Origin: Pseudomonas tumuqii
Lineage (GTDB): Bacteria; Pseudomonadota; Gammaproteobacteria; Pseudomonadales; Pseudomonadaceae
NCBI RefSeq assembly: GCF_013184545.1
Contig: NZ_JAAOJA010000017.1
Coordinates: 1 to 64,000, forward strand
Length of the DNA: 64,000 nt
Direction: 5' to 3'
Shown: one piece after another, positions 45,742 to 53,723 of the stretch
How the letters are laid out: every line of letters starts with the position of its first letter
Numbering within the stretch: the stretch's first letter is position 1
Made by a program: the position numbers and the translations under genes
The notes under the pieces: generated by a model
Told to the model about the DNA's origin: nothing
The model's input: the letters and a program-made list of their open reading frames with translations, nothing else
Database searches by the model: none

Positions 45742-46998
45742 ATGGGATACCAAAAGATCCAGGTGCCAGCAACCGGTGACAAAATCACCGTCAATGCCGA
45801 TATGTCGCTTAACGTACCGAACAACCCGATCATCCCTTACATTGAGGGTGACGGCATCGGTGTCGATATTAGCCCGGTGATGATCAAGGTCGTCGATGCG
45901 GCCGTCGAAAAAGCCTACGGCGGCAAGCGCAAGATTTCCTGGATGGAAGTTTACGCAGGCGAGAAAGCGACTCAGGTGTATGACCAGGACACCTGGTTGC
46001 CCCAGGAAACCCTGGACGCCGTCAAAGACTACGTCGTTTCCATCAAGGGGCCGCTGACCACCCCGGTCGGTGGTGGCATCCGCTCCCTCAACGTGGCCCT
46101 GCGCCAGCAGCTGGATCTGTACGTTTGCCTGCGTCCGGTGCGCTGGTTCGAAGGCGTGCCTAGCCCGGTGAAGAAGCCTGGCGACGTCGACATGACCATC
46201 TTCCGGGAAAACTCCGAAGATATTTATGCCGGGATCGAGTGGAAAGCCGGTTCGCCTGAAGCGAACAAGGTCATCAAGTTTCTCAAGGAAGAAATGGGTG
46301 TCACCAAGATCCGTTTTGACCAGGATTGCGGTATCGGTATCAAGCCGGTTTCCAAAGAAGGCACCAAGCGCCTGGCGCGCAAGGCCCTGCAGTATGTGGT
46401 CGATAATGACCGCGACTCGCTGACCATTGTGCACAAGGGCAATATCATGAAGTTCACCGAAGGTGCCTTCAAGGAATGGGCCTACGAAATTGCCGCTGAA
46501 GAGTTTGGTGCAACCCTGCTCGATGGTGGTCCCTGGATGCAGTTCAAGAACCCGAGAACTGGCAAGAACGTCATCGTCAAGGACGCTATCGCCGACGCCA
46601 TGCTGCAGCAGATCCTCCTGCGGCCGGCTGAATACGATGTAATCGCGACCCTCAACCTGAACGGTGATTATCTGTCCGACGCCCTGGCGGCCGAAGTTGG
46701 CGGTATTGGTATTGCGCCTGGCGCCAACCTGTCCGACAGCATTGCCATGTTCGAGGCAACCCACGGCACTGCGCCGAAATACGCTGGCAAGGACCAGGTG
46801 AACCCGGGTTCGCTGATCCTGTCTGCCGAAATGATGTTGCGCCACATGGGCTGGGTCGAGGCCGCGGACTTGATCATCAAGGGCACCAACGGTGCTATCT
46901 CGGCCAAGACCGTGACCTATGACTTCGAGCGCCTGATGGAAGGTGCCAAGTTGCTGTCCTGCTCGCAGTTTGGCGACGCCATGATCTCTCACATGTGA
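45742..46998 (+). CDS. icd: Isocitrate dehydrogenase, dimeric NADP type
   Basis: The TCA-cycle enzyme of the decarboxylating dehydrogenase family, 418 residues. Visible motifs are IPYIEGDGIGVDI, GGIRSLNVALRQ with Ser115 (equivalent of the serine that AceK phosphorylates in E. coli), FRENSEDIYAGIEW, and the late NAD(P) segment ATHGTAPKYAGKDQVNPGSLILSAEMML. Start MGYQKIQVPATGD at 45742 has CGGAG 8 nt upstream; the earlier in-frame ATGs are not conserved. A terminator follows. Confidence 0.97.
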   Translation: MGYQKIQVPATGDKITVNADMSLNVPNNPIIPYIEGDGIGVDISPVMIKVVDAAVEKAYGGKRKISWMEVYAGEKATQVYDQDTWLPQETLDAVKDYVVSIKGPLTTPVGGGIRSLNVALRQQLDLYVCLRPVRWFEGVPSPVKKPGDVDMTIFRENSEDIYAGIEWKAGSPEANKVIKFLKEEMGVTKIRFDQDCGIGIKPVSKEGTKRLARKALQYVVDNDRDSLTIVHKGNIMKFTEGAFKEWAYEIAAEEFGATLLDGGPWMQFKNPRTGKNVIVKDAIADAMLQQILLRPAEYDVIATLNLNGDYLSDALAAEVGGIGIAPGANLSDSIAMFEATHGTAPKYAGKDQVNPGSLILSAEMMLRHMGWVEAADLIIKGTNGAISAKTVTYDFERLMEGAKLLSCSQFGDAMISHM

Positions 46999-47017
46999 GC
47001 TGATCAGCGGTAAGAAA

Positions 47018-47046
47018 AAGGCCGGTCAATGACCGGTCTTTTTTAT
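47018..47046. terminator. Rho-independent terminator after icd
   Basis: AAGGCCGGTC pairs with GACCGGTCTT, followed by a T-rich run to 47046. It lies 20 nt after the icd stop and may also serve the convergent cspD. Confidence 0.85.
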
Positions 47047-47071
47047 TTTGGGTAACCAGTCATCCTGCTAC

Positions 47072-47335
47072 TCAGGCATCAACTGTATTGCCGTGGGGCT
47101 GGCTTGCAGCGGCAAGTGCTTCGGTGGTGGCCGAAAGCGCGCTGATGTTCACGGCGTGGAGCCCTTTAGGGCCTTGGATGATATCGAAGCTCACAGCCTG
47201 ACCGGCTTTCAGGGTTTTGTAACCGTCCATCTGAATCGCCGAGTAATGAGCGAATAGATCCTCGTCTCGACCGTCAGCCAGAATGAACCCATAGCCCTTG
47301 GCGTTATTGAACCACTTGACCTTACCGCTAAGCAT
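47072..47335 (-). CDS. cspD: Cold-shock domain protein CspD
   Basis: An 87-residue OB-fold nucleic-acid binder. RNP1 is KGYGFIL (13-19) and RNP2 is DLFAHYS (27-33), followed by LKAGQAVSFDIIQGPKGLHAVNI. The C-terminal tail of about 20 Ala/Thr-rich residues and the position next to clpS-clpA identify it as CspD, a stationary-phase replication inhibitor in E. coli, not a heat/cold CspA paralogue. GAGGGATATCAGC precedes the start. It diverges from clpS. Confidence 0.92.
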   Translation of the reverse strand: MLSGKVKWFNNAKGYGFILADGRDEDLFAHYSAIQMDGYKTLKAGQAVSFDIIQGPKGLHAVNISALSATTEALAAASQPHGNTVDA

Positions 47336-47567
47336 GCTGATATCCCTCTGCAAAGAACTCCACCACTGGAGTATCATCCACTTCTGATCCCGCGCGCGAA
47401 TAACTGGCTTGGGCGAGGGCGCGGAATCCCTCATACCTACACAAGTGGGTATTCATTGTTTGTAACACCGTTTTGCCGTTAGTCAAGGCGATGCTGAAAC
47501 TGCCTGAGAAGCCGGTCAAACTCCATCTATCATCCGTACTCGCCCAGCCAAGAACCTTTATTCCAGC

Positions 47568-47930
47568 ATGCATGCAAGTAGCCAGATTCGACTAACATTC
47601 AATCAGGACCGTCCGGCAACGCATGAGGACGATTCCACCGGCCTTGCCGTGCAGGAATCCAAGCCCGCGCTGCAGGCACCACCGCTGTATAAGGTGGTCA
47701 TATTCAATGATGACTACACACCGATGGATTTCGTGGTCGAAGTGCTCGAGGTGTTTTTCAACTTAAATCGGGAGCTGGCGACCAAGATCATGCTGACCGT
47801 CCACACAGAGGGGCGAGCAGTTTGCGGAGTGTTTACCCGCGACATCGCCGAAACCAAGGCAATGCAGGTTAATCAGTACGCTAGAGAAAGCCAGCATCCG
47901 CTACTCTGTGAGATAGAGAAGGACGGTTAA
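47568..47930 (+). CDS. clpS: ClpS adaptor for N-degron substrates
   Basis: ClpS recognises N-terminal Leu, Phe, Tyr and Trp and hands the protein to ClpAP. The 120-residue protein has a disordered N-terminal tail (about 1-35) needed for delivery and the core with the conserved YKVVIFNDDYTPMDFVVEVL, RELATKIMLTVHTEGRAVCG and HPLLCEIEKDG. Two ATGs lie close together; the first (47568) is used. clpA follows after 29 nt, and the leucyl/phenylalanyl transferases that create such degrons lie 3 kb downstream. Confidence 0.94.
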   Translation: MHASSQIRLTFNQDRPATHEDDSTGLAVQESKPALQAPPLYKVVIFNDDYTPMDFVVEVLEVFFNLNRELATKIMLTVHTEGRAVCGVFTRDIAETKAMQVNQYARESQHPLLCEIEKDG

Positions 47931-47959
47931 CGCCGGCCGCTTGGGCACGAGGTGAAGCC

Positions 47960-50230
47960 ATGTTAAATCGAGAGCTCGAAGTCACCCTCAATCTGGCCTT
48001 CAAGGAGGCTCGCACCAAGCGTCATGAATTCATGACGGTTGAGCACCTCCTTCTGGCTTTATTGGATAACGAGGCGGCCGCCAGCGTATTGCGCGCATGC
48101 GGTGCCAACCTCGACAAATTGCGTCACGACCTTCAGGAGTTCATCGATTCCACCACCCCACTGATTCCACAGCATGACGAAGAACGTGAAACTCAGCCGA
48201 CCCTAGGCTTTCAGCGGGTACTGCAGCGCGCTGTATTTCATGTGCAAAGCTCCGGCAAGCGAGAAGTGACTGGCGCCAACGTGTTGGTTGCGATCTTCAG
48301 CGAGCAGGAAAGTCAGGCGGTGTTCCTGCTCAAGCAACAGAGTGTTGCGCGCATCGATGTGGTCAATTTCATCGCTCACGGCATTTCCAAAGTGCCAGGG
48401 CATGGCGGTCATACAGAAAGCGAGCAGGAAATGCAGGACGAAGAGGGTGGCGAGTCTTCGGCTTCAGGCAATCCTCTGGATGCCTACACCAGCAACCTCA
48501 ATGAGCTGGCCCGCCAAGGGCGGATCGATCCTTTGGTCGGTCGAGAGCTGGAAGTCGAGCGGGTCGCGCAGATTCTGGCGCGTCGGCGCAAGAACAATCC
48601 GCTGCTGGTAGGCGAAGCCGGTGTGGGCAAGACCGCTATCGCCGAGGGCCTGGCCAAACGTATTGTCGACAATCAGGTGCCCGATCTGCTGGCTACCAGC
48701 GTGGTCTATTCCTTGGATCTGGGGGCCTTGCTGGCCGGCACCAAGTACCGTGGCGATTTCGAGAAACGCCTCAAGGCGCTGCTCAACGAGCTGCGCAAGC
48801 GCCCGCACGCGATCCTGTTCATCGACGAGATCCACACCATAATTGGTGCGGGGGCCGCATCTGGCGGGGTGATGGATGCTTCCAACCTGCTCAAGCCGAT
48901 GCTGTCTTCGGGCGAGATCCGCTGCATTGGCTCGACCACCTTCCAGGAATTTCGCGGCATATTCGAGAAGGATCGTGCCCTGGCGCGGCGCTTTCAGAAG
49001 GTCGATGTCAGCGAGCCCTCGGTGGATGACACCTATGGCATTCTCAAAGGCCTCAAGGGGCGTTTCGAGCAACATCACAGCATCGAGTACAGCGATGAGG
49101 CACTGCGCGCTGCGGCCGAGCTTGCTGCGCGCTATATCAATGATCGGCATATGCCGGACAAGGCCATCGATGTAATCGACGAGGCAGGCGCCTATCAGCG
49201 CCTGCAGCCTGTGGAGAAGCGGGTCAAGCGCATCGAAGTGGCGCAGGTCGAGGATATCGTGGCAAAAATTGCACGCATTCCGCCAAAACACGTCAGCAGT
49301 TCGGACAAGGAACTGCTGCGCAACCTGGAGCGCGATCTCAAGCTCACGGTGTTCGGTCAGGAGCCGGCCATTGACTCCCTGTCTACGGCGATCAAACTGT
49401 CGCGCGCCGGGCTCAAGGCGCCAGACAAGCCTGTGGGCTCATTCCTCTTTGCCGGCCCTACCGGGGTCGGTAAAACCGAAGCGGCTCGCCAGTTGTCCAA
49501 GGCGCTGGGCGTAGAGTTGGTGCGTTTCGACATGTCCGAGTACATGGAGCGGCATACGGTTTCCCGACTGATCGGTGCGCCGCCAGGCTATGTCGGTTTT
49601 GATCAGGGTGGCTTGCTGACCGAGGCCATCACCAAGACCCCGCATTGCGTGTTGCTGCTCGATGAAATCGAGAAGGCTCATCCGGAAGTCTTCAACCTGC
49701 TGCTGCAGGTGATGGATCACGGCACCCTGACCGACAACAATGGGCGCAAGGCTGATTTCCGTAACGTGATTCTGATCATGACCACCAATGCCGGGGCGGA
49801 AACCGCGGCGCGGGCTTCCATAGGCTTCACCTATCAGGACCATGCGTCCGACGCCATGGAAGTGATCAAGAAGAGCTTCACCCCGGAGTTCCGCAATCGC
49901 CTGGATACCATTATCCAGTTCGGCCGCCTGAGTCATGAGGTGATCAAGAGCATTGTCGACAAGTTCCTCACCGAACTGCAGGCGCAGCTTGAAGACAAGC
50001 ATGTGATGCTCGAAGTCAGTGATGCTGCACGCGGCTGGTTGGCCGAGAAGGGCTACGATGTGCAGATGGGGGCCAGACCCATGGCGCGCTTGATTCAGGA
50101 AAAGATCAAGCGGCCCTTGGCAGAGCAGATCCTGTTTGGAGAACTGGCCGAGCACGGCGGCGTGGCCCATATCGATCTCAGTGGTGACGAATTGACCTTC
50201 GAATTCGAAACCACGGTGGAGATGGCCTGA
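47960..50230 (+). CDS. clpA: ATP-dependent Clp protease ATP-binding subunit ClpA
   Basis: ClpA is a hexameric double-AAA+ unfoldase partner of ClpP. The 756 residues comprise the ClpS/substrate-binding N-domain (1-150; MLNRELEVTLNLAFKEARTKRHEFMTVEHLLLAL), D1 with Walker A GEAGVGKT and Walker B ILFIDEIHTI, and D2 with GPTGVGKT and VLLLDEIEKAHPEVFN. The C-terminus KIKRPLAEQILFGEL is typical of the family. It forms a two-gene unit with clpS and ends at a very long terminator stem. Confidence 0.97.
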   Translation: MLNRELEVTLNLAFKEARTKRHEFMTVEHLLLALLDNEAAASVLRACGANLDKLRHDLQEFIDSTTPLIPQHDEERETQPTLGFQRVLQRAVFHVQSSGKREVTGANVLVAIFSEQESQAVFLLKQQSVARIDVVNFIAHGISKVPGHGGHTESEQEMQDEEGGESSASGNPLDAYTSNLNELARQGRIDPLVGRELEVERVAQILARRRKNNPLLVGEAGVGKTAIAEGLAKRIVDNQVPDLLATSVVYSLDLGALLAGTKYRGDFEKRLKALLNELRKRPHAILFIDEIHTIIGAGAASGGVMDASNLLKPMLSSGEIRCIGSTTFQEFRGIFEKDRALARRFQKVDVSEPSVDDTYGILKGLKGRFEQHHSIEYSDEALRAAAELAARYINDRHMPDKAIDVIDEAGAYQRLQPVEKRVKRIEVAQVEDIVAKIARIPPKHVSSSDKELLRNLERDLKLTVFGQEPAIDSLSTAIKLSRAGLKAPDKPVGSFLFAGPTGVGKTEAARQLSKALGVELVRFDMSEYMERHTVSRLIGAPPGYVGFDQGGLLTEAITKTPHCVLLLDEIEKAHPEVFNLLLQVMDHGTLTDNNGRKADFRNVILIMTTNAGAETAARASIGFTYQDHASDAMEVIKKSFTPEFRNRLDTIIQFGRLSHEVIKSIVDKFLTELQAQLEDKHVMLEVSDAARGWLAEKGYDVQMGARPMARLIQEKIKRPLAEQILFGELAEHGGVAHIDLSGDELTFEFETTVEMA

Positions 50231-50257
50231 GATCGCTTTGCGGCATTGGCTCAATAG

Positions 50258-50300
50258 CGCTCACAAAAACGCCCGGCATTGCCGGGCATTTTTGTGAGCG
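50258..50300. terminator. Very long terminator hairpin after clpA
   Basis: 50258-50278 pairs with 50280-50300 as a 21-bp stem with a single mismatch, including A and T runs on the two arms. The GC core GCCCGGC/GCCGGGC followed by ATTTTTG is a usable terminator. Confidence 0.85.
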
Positions 50301-50421
50301 CCTGATTTGATCAGGTCTTGAAAAGCCGCGTGCCAGGAGGCATAGGCTGATTGGCAGGGGCGTTTGGCAAGTCAGTGAAACAAAAAGCGAAGGTCTCGAT
50401 CTGTTTGACTCACTTCATCCT

Positions 50422-50471
50422 GGAGGCTGTCGGACTTAAGCTGAAGTTCAATCTCAAGTCCGGCAGGCTCC
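50422..50471. repeat. Imperfect 16-bp inverted repeat between clpA and infA
   Basis: 50422-50437 pairs with 50456-50471 with about two non-Watson-Crick positions around an 18-nt loop. No T tract follows on either strand. It stands in the 327-base gap between clpA and infA, which otherwise shows only the clpA terminator and no gene. It could be a REP/MITE-like remnant or a processing structure. Confidence 0.55.
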
Positions 50472-50557
50472 TGGAATCAAGTCAGGCGCGTTTTACCTTG
50501 TGCTTGTAACTGCCCGTGTATTGCCTGTGGTCGATTGCAGCGTTTTTCAATGACCTG

Positions 50558-50776
50558 TCAGCGGGCGCGGTAGGTGATACGACCTTTGCTCAGGTCGTAA
50601 GGCGTCAGTTCTACGCGAACCTTGTCGCCAGTCAGAATGCGGATATAGTTTTTGCGCATCTTTCCGGAGATGTGCGCGGTAACGACGTGCCCGTTTTCCA
50701 ACTCCACGCGGAACATGGTGTTGGGCAGGGTGTCGACGACAGTGCCTTCCATTTCGAAGCTGTCTTCTTTCGACAT
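50558..50776 (-). CDS. infA: Translation initiation factor IF-1
   Basis: IF-1 occupies the ribosomal A site during initiation. The 72-residue S1/OB-fold protein reads [20 protein letters not shown] ... [37 protein letters not shown], practically the consensus. The start is ATG 50774-50776; the longer open frame upstream overlaps the intergenic region only. It lies 107 nt downstream of bpt on the same strand and may share its transcript. Confidence 0.97.
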
Positions 50777-50883
50777 GCAGTAAAGCCCTCGGTATCCAAA
50801 GTATGACCATGGCCCGGCGCAACTGGCTCCAGGCAAAAGCGGCGTGCATTGTGCCCGAAAAGGAGGGCGCACGCCAAGCGACT

Positions 50884-51591
50884 TCAGGTGAGAGTGATCC
50901 AACGCTGGTTAACGAACAGTTCAATTGGGCGGTATTGCGTCTTGTAGCTCATTTTTCGACAGTTCTTGATCCAATAGCCGAGGTACAGGGCATGTAGTCC
51001 AAGACGCGCTGATTCCTTGATTTGCCAGAGTATGGCGAAGCGTCCGAGGCTGCGGCGTTCTTCGCCGGGCTCGTAGAAGGTGTAAACCGCAGAAAGTCCA
51101 TTGGGCAGCACATCAGTGACCGCGACCGCCAGCAGTCGGCCGTGCTGGCGAAACTCGTAGAAGCGCGCAAACGGCAGGTCGCGTACCAGGAAGGTGGAGA
51201 ACTGCTCGCGATTCGGTGGGTACATGTCGCCATCGGCATGACGTTGCTCGATATAGCGCACATAAAGGCTGTAGTACTCCTCGGTGAACGCCGGGCGCAC
51301 TGCACGGACCTGGATGTCGAGATTGCGTTTGAAAATACGCCGCTGCTGACGATTGGGCTTGAACTGGGTAACGGGAATGCGCGCGGGCACACAGGCCGAG
51401 CAGCGTTGGCAGTGGGGCCGGTAGAGGTGGTCGCCACTACGGCGAAAGCCCATTTCCGAAAGCTCGGCATAGACATCCACATCCATTGGCTGGCTGGGAT
51501 CGAGGAACAGGGTGGTGGCCTGCTCTTCAGGCAGATAGCTGCACGGATGAGGCTGGGTGGCATAAAACTTCAGGCGGGCCAGCTCGGTCAT
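50884..51591 (-). CDS. bpt: Aspartate/glutamate leucyltransferase Bpt
   Basis: Bpt attaches leucine from tRNA to N-terminal Asp or Glu, converting them into primary N-degrons for ClpS/ClpAP. The 235-residue sequence is of the arginyl-transferase (Ate1-like) family, with [18 protein letters not shown], the cysteine cluster [20 protein letters not shown], and [16 protein letters not shown]. It lies between aat and infA on the same strand, forming with clpS, clpA and aat a full N-end-rule cluster. Confidence 0.94.
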
Positions 51592-51645
51592 GATCGACTC
51601 TCGGGTAATGCCTTGAACAAGTGTAAGCCACCCTGCGGTACTCGC

Positions 51646-52326
51646 CTAGGCGGTCCAGGACGCCTTGCTGGGTTGGTCGATGTGACGCTTCAGGTAGTCA
51701 GCGAAATCTGCCCGGGCAATTGGCCTGGCGCCCAAGCTGTGCAGGTGTTGCGTGGGCATCTGGCAGTCGATGAGTACGAAGCCCCAGGCATTGAGGTGCT
51801 CGACCAGGGTGACAAAGCCGACTTTCGACGCGTTATCGGCGTGACTGAACATGGATTCGCCGAAAAACAGCTGGCCCATTGCCAGCCCGTATAGCCCGCC
51901 GACCAGTTCGCCGTTGCGCCAGACTTCGACCGAATGGGCAATGCCGCGGCGATGCAGTTCAAGGTAGGCGTGCTGCATTGGGGTAGTGATCCAGGTGCCG
52001 TCGGCGTAGTCGCGTGGCGCTGCGCAGGCCTGGATCACCGTGGCAAAGGCTTGATCGAAGGTCACCTGGTAACGTGCCTGGCGCAGCACCTTGGCCAGGC
52101 TGCGCGAGACATGCAGCTCATCAGGGAAGAGCACCGTGCGCGGATCCGGCGACCACCAGAGAATCGGCTGATTGTCCTGATACCAGGGGAAGCAACCATG
52201 GCGGTAGGCCGCGATCAGACGTTCGGCACTCAAATCACCGCCGGCGGCAAGCAAGCCGTTGGGCTCGCGCAGGGCTTTGCTCAATGGCGGGAAGCTCAGG
52301 GAGTCGCGTTGCAACCAGGTCAGCAT
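51646..52326 (-). CDS. aat: Leucyl/phenylalanyl-tRNA-protein transferase
   Basis: Aat adds Leu or Phe to N-terminal Lys or Arg, marking proteins for ClpS/ClpAP. The 226-residue protein has FPPLSKALREPNGLLAAGGDLSAERLIAAYRHGCFPW, WWSPDPRTVL and GELVGGLYGLAMGQLFFGESMFS, all family hallmarks. The gap to bpt is 54 nt, so the pair is likely co-transcribed. trxB lies 198 nt upstream on the same strand. Confidence 0.96.
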   Translation of the reverse strand: MLTWLQRDSLSFPPLSKALREPNGLLAAGGDLSAERLIAAYRHGCFPWYQDNQPILWWSPDPRTVLFPDELHVSRSLAKVLRQARYQVTFDQAFATVIQACAAPRDYADGTWITTPMQHAYLELHRRGIAHSVEVWRNGELVGGLYGLAMGQLFFGESMFSHADNASKVGFVTLVEHLNAWGFVLIDCQMPTQHLHSLGARPIARADFADYLKRHIDQPSKASWTA

Positions 52327-52524
52327 TCAAGGAAACCGCAAGAAGAGGAGGGCGGGCCGGGTTGGCTGGCCACTTGCGACGCCTGAGGCCTGAGGCCTGA
52401 AACAGCGTTGCTGCTCCAGGCCATGGTCTGCCATGACTTATTGCAGTGCCTGTTATCAGAGTCTCAGTCATCCGAGTAGCCAGCTGAACTGACTGCCTGC
52501 CGCGCGGCCCGGGGCTTGGGCCGA

Positions 52525-53475
52525 TCAATTGTCGTCGAGGAATTTTTCGACATCCAGTGCAGCCATGCAACCGGCCCCGGCAGAGGTAATTGCCTGGCGG
52601 TACACATGGTCGGCCACGTCGCCGGCGGCAAACACCCCCTCGATACTGGTCGCAGTGGCATTGCCTTCGCTGCCGCCCTTGATCAACAGATAACCCTCGC
52701 GCATTTCCAGTTGGCCCTGGAACAGATCGGTATTGGGCTTGTGGCCGATGGCGATGAACACGCCAGTCAGCGCTAGCTCCTTGGCTGCGCCATTGGTGGT
52801 GTCTTTCAGGCGTACGCCAGTGACGCCGCTGGCATCGCCCAGCACTTCGTCGAGGGCGTGATTCCAGTGCAGGTGGACGTTGCCGTTGGCTGCCTTGTCG
52901 AACAGCTTGTCTTGCAAGATCTTTTCCGAGCGCAGCTTGTCGCGCCGGTGAACCAGGTGCACTTCCTTGGCGATATTGGCCAGGTACAGCGCTTCCTCGA
53001 CGGCGGTGTTGCCGCCACCAATCACCGCGACTATTTGATTGCGGTAGAAGAAACCGTCGCAGGTGGCGCAGGCAGAGACACCTTTGCCGGCAAAGGCTTC
53101 TTCTGACGGCAGGCCGAGGTACTGCGCCGAGGCGCCGGTGGCGATGATCAGTGCATCGCAGCTGTAGGTGCCGCTGTCGCCTTTGAGGATAAAGGGGCGC
53201 TGCTGCAACTCGGCCGTGTGAATATGGTCATAAATGATCTCGGTGTCGAAGCGCTCGGCATGTTTTTGCATGCGTTCCATGAGCGCGGGACCGGTCAAGC
53301 CTTCGACGTCACCTGGCCAGTTGTCCACTTCGGTGGTAGTGGTAAGTTGGCCGCCGGGCTGGATGCCGGTGATCACCACGGGCTTGAGGTTGGCGCGGGC
53401 GGCGTATACCGCCGCAGCGTAACCGGCAGGGCCGGAACCCAGGATGATCAGGCGTGAATGCTTGACTTCGCTCAT
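52525..53475 (-). CDS. trxB: Thioredoxin reductase
   Basis: TrxB reduces thioredoxin with NADPH through FAD. The 316-residue protein has the FAD-binding GSGPAGYAAAVYAARA, the redox pair Cys136 and Cys139 in SACATCDGFFYRN, the NADPH-binding GGGNTAVEEALYLA, and the C-terminal FAD motif GVFAAGDVADHVYRQAITSAGAGCMAALD. GAGG precedes the ATG. It diverges from ftsK across about 250 bases, as in other pseudomonads. Confidence 0.97.
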   Translation of the reverse strand: MSEVKHSRLIILGSGPAGYAAAVYAARANLKPVVITGIQPGGQLTTTTEVDNWPGDVEGLTGPALMERMQKHAERFDTEIIYDHIHTAELQQRPFILKGDSGTYSCDALIIATGASAQYLGLPSEEAFAGKGVSACATCDGFFYRNQIVAVIGGGNTAVEEALYLANIAKEVHLVHRRDKLRSEKILQDKLFDKAANGNVHLHWNHALDEVLGDASGVTGVRLKDTTNGAAKELALTGVFIAIGHKPNTDLFQGQLEMREGYLLIKGGSEGNATATSIEGVFAAGDVADHVYRQAITSAGAGCMAALDVEKFLDDN

Positions 53476-53723
53476 AGAAACACCTCATAAGCCTTTGTCA
53501 CAAAAGAGAATGCATGCTCCAATTGAGCCGCACGTAAATATGTTGCCGGCTATGCTACACCGAAGCAGGGGGCGAACGGGAGCCGGCCGCAGAGGGCTTA
53601 GCCCAGGCTGGTTGCCACCCCGCTGCCTGGCGTGGCATCAACCGGGTAAATCCGTACAATAGTCACAGTTTTTTGCCGTTAACCGATTATTCGGCGCGCC
53701 GCTGGCGCAGGAATAGATGCGTT

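Noticed and set aside
45601..46992. 463-codon open frame opposite icd
   Set aside because: Antisense of a strongly conserved gene; composition is the complement of icd codons.
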